Positions 13,844-21,799 of a DNA stretch of 22,349 nt are shown piece after piece. The translations under genes were made by a program, and so were the position numbers. This DNA is from a virus: the IMG/VR virus record IMGVR_UViG_3300010158_000348, positions 1-22,349 of that record. One strand, written 5' to 3'. Each line of letters opens with the position of its first letter. Positions within the stretch are counted from its first letter, which is position 1. The notes beneath the pieces are model-generated. The model made no database searches. It had not been told where the DNA came from and was given only the letters and a program-made list of their open reading frames with translations.

Positions 13844-13846
13844 ATA
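13769..13846. repeat. Direct repeat copy B, 78 bp
   Basis: Second copy of 12850-12927, 919 bases downstream, 76 of 78 positions identical (differences at 13778 and 13787). Its right end is 7 bases before the late-promoter core of the next plus-strand gene. Confidence 0.95.
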
Positions 13847-13852
13847 TTAAGG

Positions 13853-13858
13853 TAAATA
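13853..13858 (+). promoter_or_regulatory. T4-type late promoter core (TAAATA)
   Basis: TAAATA with 6 bases to the ATG at 13865, in the short gap after the repeat. Same arrangement as the sites before gp17 and the 2052 gene. Confidence 0.5.
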
Positions 13859-13864
13859 CATATT

Positions 13865-14701
13865 ATGAAATTACCAGTCTATTTATATTCCAATTTGTTC
13901 GAAGTAATATTGGATCTGGACAATAATAACAGGATTAACCAAGTTATGTATCAACGCGACCTAAAACTACAAAAAGGTGTTAAAAATAAGGTTCAAATTC
14001 AATTTAAAAACAGCGATCAGAAACTTATCAATGTATCTACTAGCAGTTTTAAGTTTGTTTTGTTCGACACTGTAAATCAACGGAACCTTATTGAAAAAGT
14101 AGTAACTATTTTAGATGACGGCTCTACAAGAGCACTTCGCGGACTTGGAGAAGTAGTGTTTACAGAAAGCGATTTGCAAAACTGCGAAAGCGCCTACTAT
14201 AAAATGGGTGTAATGGCACTGGATACTGACGGCAGCTATGTTCCAACTTATGCTAATACCTATTACGGTGTTGGTGCTACTATCGAAGTTAGACATGATC
14301 TATATCCTACTCTAGTGCCAAGTCAAGAAACAAAAGTTTTTAGTATGTATTATAATGCAGATCAAAATGCGCTGCAATACGAATACTATACAGGTAATCT
14401 AAATGCATATCCTGAATTTAAATCAAATACCGCATTACACACAGCAGCAATATACATGACACGTTATAAAGGCAGAGTGCTTGTAGAAGGAACACTTGAA
14501 ACTAGTCCAACAACTTTTGGGCATTATGCTATTATTAAAGACACTACATATAACGGTTTTACCGGTATTGATTATTATAACTTTAATGGTATATTTTCCA
14601 AAATACGTATTCGTTATATACCCGAAAAAGAACCAGTTAGCCAATTGAATAATAATACGGCATTTGCCGGAACTGTAGACAAAGTGCTTTACAGAAGTTA
14701 A
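13865..14701 (+). CDS. Probable virion structural protein (baseplate or fibre-like)
   Basis: 278 residues, rich in Tyr, Asn and Thr and mostly beta, with no enzyme motif. After a short N-terminal segment, the part with KVQIQFKNSDQK, FKFVLFD, LGEVVFTESDLQ and YYKMGVMALD fits an immunoglobulin-like or BppU-type N-terminal fold found in phage baseplate and adaptor proteins. The C-terminal half (RVLVEGTLETSPTTFGHY, GIDYYNFNGIFSKIRIRY) is also strand-rich. A late-type promoter motif immediately upstream supports a virion role. It is followed after 9 bases by the primase gene, an unusual mixing of late and replication genes. Confidence 0.7.
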   Translation: MKLPVYLYSNLFEVILDLDNNNRINQVMYQRDLKLQKGVKNKVQIQFKNSDQKLINVSTSSFKFVLFDTVNQRNLIEKVVTILDDGSTRALRGLGEVVFTESDLQNCESAYYKMGVMALDTDGSYVPTYANTYYGVGATIEVRHDLYPTLVPSQETKVFSMYYNADQNALQYEYYTGNLNAYPEFKSNTALHTAAIYMTRYKGRVLVEGTLETSPTTFGHYAIIKDTTYNGFTGIDYYNFNGIFSKIRIRYIPEKEPVSQLNNNTAFAGTVDKVLYRS

Positions 14702-14710
14702 ACTATATGT

Positions 14711-15712
14711 ATGAATCTCATACAGGCAAGTTTACAATCAGTCCTACCGGCCAATAGAAAATCAACTAGTGGCGGTTGGGTAAGCTTCAATGCGGTATGT
14801 TGTTTGCATAGAAACGAAAGCGTTGATAAGAAAAAACGTGGCGGCGTTCTATTTAAAGAAAATGGTTTTACCTATAGTTGTTTCAACTGCGGATTTAAAG
14901 CAGGTTGGCAACCAGGAAAACTTTTTAGTAAAAACACTAAGAATCTTTTTCAATGGTTAGGAATGCCAACAGATGTAATTAATAAAATTACTCTTGAAGC
15001 ACTGCGAGAAAAAGATGCAATGCCTGTTGCTACTAAATTATTTACATTAGAGTTGCAAGATGTTGCGCTGCCCGATAATACATTATCCATAATAGACTGG
15101 ATCAATGAAGGATGTAACGATCCCGAGCTAGTTTTGTGTATTGAATATATATTAAGCAGAGGACTTACATTAGATGATTATAACTGGCATTGGTCAGCTA
15201 CTAACGGATATCGAGATAGGGTAATTATTCCGTTTTATAATCAGAAGCACATTGTTGGTTACACCGGAAGAAAAATTGTAGATGGTAAACCAAAATACTT
15301 AACTCATTCTCAAAATGGTTATGTATTCAATATTGATGCACAAACTCAAGACAGAAAATATGTTATAGTAGTTGAAGGACAGTTTGATGCTATTGCATCA
15401 GAAGGTGTTGCTATCATGCACAACGAACCTAGTGAAACTCAATGTTTTCGTATTAATTCTCTAGGTCGAGAAGTTATTGTAGTTCCTGATAGAGACAAAC
15501 CCGGAGCAAAAATGCTAGAAGCTGCTATCAATAATGGATGGAGTATGAGTTTGCCTCCTTGGGGTGATGATATCAAAGACGTAGCTAAAGCAGTCGAAGT
15601 TTATGGTAAAGCCTATACGCTAGCCACAATCTTACACTATCGAGAGTCTAATAAGATAAAAATAGAATTACAAAAGAAAAAATTAGAGAACCTCAATGAC
15701 AACAAAAAATAA
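14711..15712 (+). CDS. 61: DNA primase (gp61-like)
   Basis: Makes RNA primers for lagging-strand synthesis in complex with the gp41 helicase. 333 residues against 342 in T4. An N-terminal zinc-ribbon is seen as Cys30/Cys31-His33 and Cys57-x2-Cys60 (YSCFNCGF). The TOPRIM domain has Glu222 in VVEGQFDAIA and the Asp pair in VVPDRDKPGAK (Asp260, Asp262), the metal-binding acidic residues. The end overlaps gp41 by 17 bases, which fits stoichiometric production of the primosome. Confidence 0.92.
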   Translation: MNLIQASLQSVLPANRKSTSGGWVSFNAVCCLHRNESVDKKKRGGVLFKENGFTYSCFNCGFKAGWQPGKLFSKNTKNLFQWLGMPTDVINKITLEALREKDAMPVATKLFTLELQDVALPDNTLSIIDWINEGCNDPELVLCIEYILSRGLTLDDYNWHWSATNGYRDRVIIPFYNQKHIVGYTGRKIVDGKPKYLTHSQNGYVFNIDAQTQDRKYVIVVEGQFDAIASEGVAIMHNEPSETQCFRINSLGREVIVVPDRDKPGAKMLEAAINNGWSMSLPPWGDDIKDVAKAVEVYGKAYTLATILHYRESNKIKIELQKKKLENLNDNKK

Positions 15713-17156
15713 TACAGACTACAGTTATGACATACAAAAACTTTATTTAGAAATGTTTCTTTCGGATGCAGAAACATTTTGCCGATGCCAAAATATTTTT
15801 GATTCAGAAAACTTTGATCAACGATTAAGAGAGACAGCTACGTTTATTAACTCATATGTTGATCAATATAAGGTAATGCCAGAGACACAGATCATTAATG
15901 CACAATGTAAAATGGAGTTTCAACCAGTTACATTGCCTAAACAACACTATGATTGGTTAATGAACGATTTTGAAAGTTTTAGTAGACACAAATCATTAGA
16001 ACGAGCAATTTTAAAGTCAGCTGATCTACTTGAAAAGGGTGACTACGGTCCAGTTGAAAAAATGATCAAGGATGCTATTCAGATCAGTCTAAACAAGGAC
16101 ATGGGCACAGACTATTGGTTTGATCCTCGCGCTCGATTAATGAAACTTAAAGATAACAACGGACAAATTTCTACAGGATGGCCTAGTGTAGATAAAAAAC
16201 TTTATGGCGGATTTAAACGCGGCGAATTGAATATTTTTGCAGCAGCATCGGGTGGTGGTAAGTCATTATTCCTTGCTAACTTGGGTGTAAACTTTGCACT
16301 TGCAGGACTAAATGTAATCTACTTTACATTTGAGCTTTCAGAAGAACTGGTAGGTATGCGTGTGGATAGTATGGTGACAGGAGTTACTACTAGAGACATC
16401 TTTAAGCAGTTAGATGATGTTGAAATGAAAGTCAAACTCACAGGGAAGAGGGCTGGAGGAATGCAGATAAAATACCTGCCTTCTGGTAAGAATTGTAACG
16501 ATTTAAGGTCATATTTGAAGGAATATGAAGTCAAAACAGGCAAAAAACCTGACATTATTTTAGTGGACTACTTAGACCTTATGATGCCTCTTTCTATTAA
16601 AATTAGTCCGTCGGATTTGTTTATTAAAGACAAATATGTTTCAGAAGAACTGCGTAACTTTGCTATGGAGAATCAATCAGTTGTAGTTACCGCTAGTCAA
16701 TTAAATCGTAGTGCAGTTGAAGAAATTGAGTTTGATCACAGTCATATCTCAGGTGGTTTAAGTAAGATTCAAACGGCTGATAATGTAATTGGTATCTTTA
16801 CCAGTCGTGCAATGAAAGAACGTGGGCGCTATCAAATTCAGTTTATGAAAACACGTAGTTCAAGTGGTGTTGGACAAAAGGTTGATTTAGAGTTTAATGT
16901 AGATACACTGCGTATTACTGATCTAGGAGAGGAAGAAGAAACTAGTTTTAACAGTCAACGAACAAGTTCTACCACTGCTAACATTGTTCATCAATTTAAG
17001 AAAACTAGTTCAGTAAAAGAAACAGTCAATCAAGATACTGGAGAAATTAGACCTAGTGATCCTACGCAAGGAATATCTATAGGTAAAGTAAAAGCAACAA
17101 CTGATTCTAGTCGTATTCGTGCCATGTTGGCAAATATGAATACTGAAAAAGATTGA
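15696..17156 (+). CDS. 41: Replicative DNA helicase (gp41-like, DnaB family)
   Basis: Hexameric 5'-3' helicase moving on the lagging strand, partner of gp61. 486 residues (T4: 475). An N-terminal helical domain is followed by the RecA-like motor: Walker A ASGGGKS at 184-190, catalytic Glu in TFELSEE near 213, Walker B IILVDYLDLM with Asp291, the polarity motif TASQLNR at 332-338, and HISGGLSKIQTADNVI. The C-terminal tail is Ser/Thr-rich with a basic end (SSRIRAMLANM). It overlaps the primase gene and its last codons contain the -35 box of the next promoter. Confidence 0.94.
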   Translation: MTTKNNTDYSYDIQKLYLEMFLSDAETFCRCQNIFDSENFDQRLRETATFINSYVDQYKVMPETQIINAQCKMEFQPVTLPKQHYDWLMNDFESFSRHKSLERAILKSADLLEKGDYGPVEKMIKDAIQISLNKDMGTDYWFDPRARLMKLKDNNGQISTGWPSVDKKLYGGFKRGELNIFAAASGGGKSLFLANLGVNFALAGLNVIYFTFELSEELVGMRVDSMVTGVTTRDIFKQLDDVEMKVKLTGKRAGGMQIKYLPSGKNCNDLRSYLKEYEVKTGKKPDIILVDYLDLMMPLSIKISPSDLFIKDKYVSEELRNFAMENQSVVVTASQLNRSAVEEIEFDHSHISGGLSKIQTADNVIGIFTSRAMKERGRYQIQFMKTRSSSGVGQKVDLEFNVDTLRITDLGEEEETSFNSQRTSSTTANIVHQFKKTSSVKETVNQDTGEIRPSDPTQGISIGKVKATTDSSRIRAMLANMNTEKD

Positions 17157-17181
17157 CATTATATAAAGATAATATTATAAT
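17153..17181 (+). promoter_or_regulatory. Consensus sigma-70 promoter, predicted leaderless
   Basis: TTGACA at 17153-17158 overlaps the gp41 stop codon; after a 17-base spacer TATAAT lies at 17176-17181. As in the promoter at 6731, exactly 5 bases separate TATAAT from the ATG (17187), so the transcript should begin at the start codon. Confidence 0.85.
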
Positions 17182-17186
17182 ATAGT

Positions 17187-17699
17187 ATGACTAACAAAAC
17201 ATTTTATTTAGATATGGACGGAGTAGTAGCAGATTGGGCAGAAGGTGCTGCTATTATTGTAGGATATCACATGACAGATCCAAATGCATATTATCCTCCA
17301 GAAGATTGGGAAAAAGTTAAGCAGCATCAACGAATGTTCCTTGATCTTCCGCTGATGCCAAAAGCTCATCAAATGGTTAATCTTGCAAGACGATTTCGAG
17401 ACGAGTTAGGATACAATTTAATATTCCTTACAGCAGTTCCTCACTACAATGATATTCATTGGGCATTTTGGGACAAATGTTTATGGGCACAAAAGCACTT
17501 TTCTGATATACCAGTGCATTTTGGTCCTTACTCGGGCGACAAACAGAAACACTGTATACCCGGTGATATTCTAGTTGATGATCGTCCCGACAACTGCAAA
17601 CATTGGAGAGATGCCGGTGGACTTACTATAAATGTAACTGCTGACTATGATCTTGCATTGACTCAACTACAAGACTTGTTTGATAAAAGTTCAGTATAA
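17187..17699 (+). CDS. HAD-family 5'(3')-deoxyribonucleotidase-like protein
   Basis: 170 residues. Motif I is LDMDGVVADW with Asp9 as predicted nucleophile and Asp11 as acid/base; motif II is the Thr of FLTAVP (Thr82); a Lys near 119 (GDKQKH) suits motif III; motif IV is ILVDDRPDNC with Asp131 and Asp132. This is the pattern of 5' nucleotidases of the NT5C type, which remove phosphate from (deoxy)nucleoside monophosphates. In a phage this would adjust nucleotide pools during takeover of host DNA. It has no Shine-Dalgarno site; a strong promoter abuts the start. Its 3' end overlaps a convergent small ORF by 9 bases. Confidence 0.85.
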   Translation: MTNKTFYLDMDGVVADWAEGAAIIVGYHMTDPNAYYPPEDWEKVKQHQRMFLDLPLMPKAHQMVNLARRFRDELGYNLIFLTAVPHYNDIHWAFWDKCLWAQKHFSDIPVHFGPYSGDKQKHCIPGDILVDDRPDNCKHWRDAGGLTINVTADYDLALTQLQDLFDKSSV

Positions 17700-17888
17700 G
17701 TGCTTGACCATTTGAATTACCATTTGGTAATCCGAACAGTAGGAAAACGATTCTTCGCCCAAAGGAGTTTTCCATCGTAATATCCAGGATGCATCAATTT
17801 CTGCTATTGCAATGGTATAACCCTTTGGGTTTTTTAATGGACCCAAAGACCAAAAATCAACTGGTCGAAAATGATGTGAATCAAACAA
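17691..17888 (-). CDS. Small hypothetical protein, start uncertain
   Basis: 65 residues from a TTG start at 17888; the frame stays open upstream into the preceding gene, so the real start could be a little earlier at another non-ATG codon. Aromatic and Pro-rich (VDFWSLGPL, ILRWKTPLGEESFSYC) with a C-terminal helix. It follows the 366-residue gene by 13 bases and converges with the nucleotidase gene. No known domain. Confidence 0.5.
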   Translation of the reverse strand: MFDSHHFRPVDFWSLGPLKNPKGYTIAIAEIDASWILRWKTPLGEESFSYCSDYQMVIQMVKHLY

Positions 17889-17901
17889 GATAACTCGTGT
17901 C

Positions 17902-19002
17902 TTATGCGTCGGGTGCAGGTAATTCTGGAGTTTCTTCAGGCGGTTTTTCTTTTGGACGCTTGTTAGTAGTCATCCACCCTGCTGCAACAAATTTTTGTAA
18001 TTTTGCAATTTCTTCGTCAATTTTGTATTCTTTAACTTTAGTATCAGAAGTCTGTAAATTTGGATCCTCAGCAGCAGTCTTAATATAAGTTTCAATGTCA
18101 GCTTTTTTGGTGCGTAATCCATTGATAATATCGTCGTATAGATATGGAAACTTTTCATTAATATATTGTTTAGACGGAGGCTGATCTGCAATGTTCATAA
18201 AATTTGGATTATATGATCCTACATCAAACTGATAACGCTCTTTACCTTCAATTTTTCGAGAATCTCCACGAATTAATTCAACTTCTTCAGGATCATACGG
18301 AAACATTTGAAACAGCATTCCAGCTTTAGCATAATTATGATAATGTCCGTCGTATGAACTGCTAGATGTGCACCAGGTTGTTCCTTGACCCATTGCCACG
18401 TTGGCAGCACGATTTAACGTGGTATAAATCTTATAATCATCATTATCTACTATTAAGAATGCACGCACTGCTTTTTTCATAGCAGCCGCTTTCATCTTAG
18501 CATCGTAATCAGCAAGTGCCTGTTGATAATGATGAACCATATATTCGCCAATTTCTCGTATACTTTTAAATGCAGGAATATTAGTATGTGCTGCATCTAA
18601 CATATTACGATTCTTAAGAAAGTAAAACTTTCCCAAATTCATACTCATTGTTCCAGTAATGTCTTCCCAGTTGTGTGCACCTAGAATATATTTGGCTGCA
18701 ATCCATGCATGATTCACACCATCACGCGAATATTGGACACCTTCGTATCCCGCTTTTTCAATTTGATCTAGTTGTTCAAGAAACCATTCAGCTACATTTT
18801 GATCAGGTAATTTTTCAACTTTAGCAGAAAATCCAGAAGGAAAGTTTTGAGGATTCATCCTAGCATCGCGTCTAACTCGTTTAGCTAGCCCTGCAACCAT
18901 TTCGGCATTCTTAATAACCTGCTGACCACCTTTGGAAAGTGCTACATTTTCTAGTAGCAAACTTTCCACAAGATTAATTAATGATCTAAAATCAAACGAC
19001 AT
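17902..19002 (-). CDS. WCT-motif phage protein of unknown function
   Basis: 366 residues. The middle shows FLIVDNDDYKIYTTLN, then GQGTTWCTSSSSYDGHYHNY and AGMLFQMFPYD; the 'GTxWCT ... Y...G.L' arrangement (residues 197-202 onwards) recurs, from memory, in uncharacterised proteins of large tailed phages. The N-terminus (MSFDFRSLINLVESLLLE) is an amphipathic helix with Leu-x-Glu steps, like a capsid-targeting sequence. The C-terminus is Pro/Glu-rich and probably disordered. It starts two bases after the 730-residue gene, under the same late promoter, which suggests a virion or internal head protein. Confidence 0.7.
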   Translation of the reverse strand: MSFDFRSLINLVESLLLENVALSKGGQQVIKNAEMVAGLAKRVRRDARMNPQNFPSGFSAKVEKLPDQNVAEWFLEQLDQIEKAGYEGVQYSRDGVNHAWIAAKYILGAHNWEDITGTMSMNLGKFYFLKNRNMLDAAHTNIPAFKSIREIGEYMVHHYQQALADYDAKMKAAAMKKAVRAFLIVDNDDYKIYTTLNRAANVAMGQGTTWCTSSSSYDGHYHNYAKAGMLFQMFPYDPEEVELIRGDSRKIEGKERYQFDVGSYNPNFMNIADQPPSKQYINEKFPYLYDDIINGLRTKKADIETYIKTAAEDPNLQTSDTKVKEYKIDEEIAKLQKFVAAGWMTTNKRPKEKPPEETPELPAPDA

Positions 19003-19004
19003 GA

Positions 19005-21197
19005 TTACTGATTAGCTTTGATCAAATTGGCTTTTAGAGCAGACATAAAAGGCTTTAGTTTTTCCGCACCCGGAGTAGTGTTTAACATGACAAGATATTC
19101 GCCCTGATCTTCTCCACTTTGACTTGCTGCATCTGATATTGATCGGTCAATCAATCGACCAACAGGACTATTATATGAATTCAAATCAATATCGCCTTGT
19201 GTGTTGATTGAAATTAACAAAGTCTCAATCTTTTTGGCTACTGACATCCATGTTTGAGCACGTTCAAACGCTCCTGCTTCCATTGCATCGCGAGCTTCTT
19301 CTCTAACATCTAACATGGCTAAATTGCCAACACGTTTGAATAAAGGTTTAACTATAGGTTTTAATTTGTTTTTAAAATTCATCATTTCTTGATAACGATC
19401 AGCACCATTTTTTGGTTGTTCTGGTCGACGAGCTGCAATCTTTTCACGTTCAACGCCACCGTGTGTTCCAGCAATACCAGCAGCCTGTCCACCGCCTGGC
19501 TCGTAGCTTTTTGTAAATGCTTTGACGTCTCTTTTGCCAAGACCGGTAATGCGGCCTTTACTGATATACACAGCCTGCAGTGAACCAATTTGATCAGATA
19601 GTGAATCAAATATATTGAATTCGTTGCGTGTATCTCTCTTGTTGATCATACCTCCACGAGCTTTCATAACTGTGGGATCTGCGTCTCTTTCAACTTCTGC
19701 TGGGTTACGGAACAGTGCAGGATCAACCTGCTCATCACGACGGAACGCAACAATCTGATAGCGTAGGGTATTATCTCTAGCTGGATTATAACTTTGATTC
19801 TTTTTAGCGGCAGCAGCTTCACCGCGCTTGATATCGGCTTCGTTTGGTTTAATACCGGCAACACCGTTGCTGGCACTGATAATCATAAACTGATCCGGGT
19901 GATTCTTAAATTCAGTCCATAGCACACGTTCGCTAAATGGTTGACTTGCGTATTCAGCTGTGTTACTTAACAAGTGACGTCCATGCATCCAACGAACTAA
20001 ATTCTGTCCACCGGGAACTTCACCGATTAATCTGCTCAATGTGCTTTCATTTAATAGGTATCCAGCTAGTTCTTCAGCATATTGATTTTCAAGTAGGCTA
20101 CGTGTTTTGTAGATTTCAAGATTTTCTTTTAGATATGAACTGAAACTTTCTTTTACCTTTTGCTTAGGTTGAGTCAACTCTTTTTTAGCCTCTGCTCGGG
20201 TCTTGCCGTATTTCTTTTTAAATGCAGCGTCAGTCATGGTTTTATCTTTGATATCGGCATCTAGCTGTTTGACAGCGCCTTCTGCCACTGTGGTTTTATT
20301 GTTTGTATTCATGGTGCTTTCTCTATTAAGTCTAGGTTGGTCTCGTCCGGGTAAACGATCTTGTGCGCCCCCTGTGCGAGCGTCTTGTTCTGGATATGCA
20401 TATATGTAGGTGCCCATGGGGTCACGCACCACATGGAAACGCATACCCATTGCTGTATATTCATGAACATCAGGTTCATAACCGGGCACAGCCTGACCGT
20501 GTCCAACTTGAACAGCACCACGATCTTCACCGTGCTGTCTTAAGTAACTGGCCACTGCACGCATTTCTGCATCAGTATTGGGACCCTGGCCATCTACGTT
20601 GGCAATGGTCATGATCTGTTCTAATGGTGTGCTGGTCATCATGCTGAACATCTGACGACCCATGCCGCGAATAGCACGGGCCATATAACCTGGTAGATTA
20701 TTGATTGTGTGCCACTCGGGCATCTGTTCTCCTGCTGCACGTAGCTGATGATTCAATACCATGGGCACGTCTGCTGGGCGAACACGATCAACTTGACGAT
20801 TGGGAGTATCTGGACGATTGTCTGCATCCAGCCCAGCACGACGAGCAGCTTCTGCATCACTGATCTCATCATCTTGATTCATGTCAATACGACCCAACAT
20901 GTCGCGCATTTGATCAGTGGGAGTCCTACCCGCCATGCGTGCACGAGTATCATCCCCACTAGCACGGGGCATAGTGGGACCTGCTGTGTCATCTGCAGAA
21001 TCACCCTTGGGACTATCGCCCTGTGCATCAACGGGGCCACTGGGTAAGTTGCTGGTCCCACCAATGTCGCCCAGATCATCTAAAAAGTCAAAAGGATTGG
21101 CTTTCTTCTTGGTCTGAGTGGGTTTGGCAGGTTTTGGCTCATCCTCGGGCTCCATTGCTGCAATGGGTGCTTCAAATAGTGCTTTGTATAAATTCAT
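19005..21197 (-). CDS. Large late protein with EF-hand, possible internal virion protein
   Basis: 730 residues from the ATG at 21197 (a TTG at 21215 adds six residues). The start MNLYKALFEAP resembles T4 capsid-targeting sequences and offers an L-x-E/A cleavage site. Residues 15-100 are a disordered stretch rich in Pro, Asp and Lys. A canonical EF-hand loop lies at 105-116 (DMNQDDEISDAE), with Asp105, Asn107, Asp109 and Glu116 as predicted calcium ligands. A segment near 295-350 (AEGAVKQLDADIKDKTM, then FKKKYGKT) and a helix (VKESFSSYLKENLEI) look like short modules joined together. The C-terminal third is helical and charged. No enzyme motif seen. A perfect TATAAATA upstream marks it as late. 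Confidence 0.75.
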   Translation of the reverse strand: MNLYKALFEAPIAAMEPEDEPKPAKPTQTKKKANPFDFLDDLGDIGGTSNLPSGPVDAQGDSPKGDSADDTAGPTMPRASGDDTRARMAGRTPTDQMRDMLGRIDMNQDDEISDAEAARRAGLDADNRPDTPNRQVDRVRPADVPMVLNHQLRAAGEQMPEWHTINNLPGYMARAIRGMGRQMFSMMTSTPLEQIMTIANVDGQGPNTDAEMRAVASYLRQHGEDRGAVQVGHGQAVPGYEPDVHEYTAMGMRFHVVRDPMGTYIYAYPEQDARTGGAQDRLPGRDQPRLNRESTMNTNNKTTVAEGAVKQLDADIKDKTMTDAAFKKKYGKTRAEAKKELTQPKQKVKESFSSYLKENLEIYKTRSLLENQYAEELAGYLLNESTLSRLIGEVPGGQNLVRWMHGRHLLSNTAEYASQPFSERVLWTEFKNHPDQFMIISASNGVAGIKPNEADIKRGEAAAAKKNQSYNPARDNTLRYQIVAFRRDEQVDPALFRNPAEVERDADPTVMKARGGMINKRDTRNEFNIFDSLSDQIGSLQAVYISKGRITGLGKRDVKAFTKSYEPGGGQAAGIAGTHGGVEREKIAARRPEQPKNGADRYQEMMNFKNKLKPIVKPLFKRVGNLAMLDVREEARDAMEAGAFERAQTWMSVAKKIETLLISINTQGDIDLNSYNSPVGRLIDRSISDAASQSGEDQGEYLVMLNTTPGAEKLKPFMSALKANLIKANQ

Positions 21198-21223
21198 AAG
21201 TTTGAATGCTTTCAAATATATGT

Positions 21224-21231
21224 TATTTATA
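21224..21231 (-). promoter_or_regulatory. Perfect T4 late promoter TATAAATA (minus strand)
   Basis: Exact late consensus on the minus strand, 26 bases before the ATG at 21197 and 8 before the alternative TTG at 21215. It would drive the 730-residue, 366-residue and small downstream genes as one late unit. Confidence 0.7.
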
Positions 21232-21258
21232 TTGGCTTAGCAGATATCTTAATCAAAA

Positions 21259-21264
21259 TAAATA
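21259..21264 (+). promoter_or_regulatory. T4-type late promoter core (TAAATA)
   Basis: TAAATA with 4 bases to the ATG at 21269. Divergent to the minus-strand late promoter 28 bases to its left, giving a compact bidirectional late promoter region. Confidence 0.5.
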
Positions 21265-21268
21265 CACC

Positions 21269-21613
21269 ATGAGAATCTATGAAGTAATCCAAAAAGAAAT
21301 TGTCCAAGGTCAAGAATTCAATCATTCTCATACGGATTCAATGGGACTGACCTGGCGAGCAGAAAGCCGCGGTGAATTCGATCTAAACATCAGTGTAACC
21401 AGTCCACATCAAGGTCAAATAGCACATCTAGTGCTGGAAGTAAATCCCGACGAAGAAACCATGTCAAGTCAAGATACTTGGGTAGATAAAAAGTGGCGCA
21501 GAATGAGCATAGCCACTAAGATGTATAACTGGGCACAAGAGCTGGGCAACACTGTGATTAAATCAGATCGTCTTAGTGATTATGGTCGAGAGTTCTGGCG
21601 GACAAGAGCCTGA
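21269..21613 (+). CDS. Small GNAT-like protein
   Basis: 114 residues from the ATG at 21269, preferred because it follows the TAAATA site; an in-frame ATG at 21206 would lie beyond the promoter. A strand-rich first half (LTWRAESRGEFDLNISV, AHLVLEVN) leads to VDKKWRRMSIATKMYNWAQELG, which follows the GNAT pattern in which 'R..g.A..l' binds the acetyl-CoA pyrophosphate, and to a final SDYGREFWR like the closing 'a..fy.k.GF' helix. The glycines usually seen in the pyrophosphate loop are replaced (RRMSIA), so activity is not certain. The beginning MRIYEVIQKE also resembles a capsid-targeting sequence. Confidence 0.65.
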   Translation: MRIYEVIQKEIVQGQEFNHSHTDSMGLTWRAESRGEFDLNISVTSPHQGQIAHLVLEVNPDEETMSSQDTWVDKKWRRMSIATKMYNWAQELGNTVIKSDRLSDYGREFWRTRA

Positions 21614-21693
21614 CAACTGCGCGAAGCGCCAAGCGGCAAAAATTTTCAGCAGAGTTATCTACACAGTTAATAGTGACTCTAATTGTATACACA

Positions 21694-21713
21694 GTGACAA
21701 GTGATCCCTGCAC
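21694..21713. repeat. Imperfect direct repeat, copy 1 (20 bp)
   Basis: Matches 21829-21848 in 17 of 20 positions (GTGACAAGTGATCCCTGCAC against GTGACAAATGATCTCTGCGC). It lies in a region with several ACAGTG words. Confidence 0.6.
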
Positions 21714-21767
21714 AGTGTAGATTTTCTATACAGTAGAAGAAAAAAATTGTAAAAAAATTTTCAAATG

Positions 21768-21785
21768 ACTGAAATCTATTTCAGT
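21768..21785 (-). terminator. Weak hairpin downstream of the minus-strand small ORF
   Basis: A 7-bp stem (ACTGAAA / TTTCAGT) with a 4-base loop. On the minus strand it follows the 62-residue ORF and is succeeded, after about 10 bases, by a long T run. The gap before the T run makes terminator function uncertain. Confidence 0.35.
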
Positions 21786-21799
21786 GACCAGTTAGAATA

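Noticed and set aside
17712-17732. Inverted repeat ATTACC/GGTAAT at the convergent gene ends
   Set aside because: Short stem, no T run on either side, and it lies inside the small minus-strand ORF; not a convincing terminator.
20748-21047. 99-codon plus-strand ORF opposite the EF-hand gene
   Set aside because: Shadow of the minus-strand gene; His/Thr/Ile-rich composition typical of an antisense frame.
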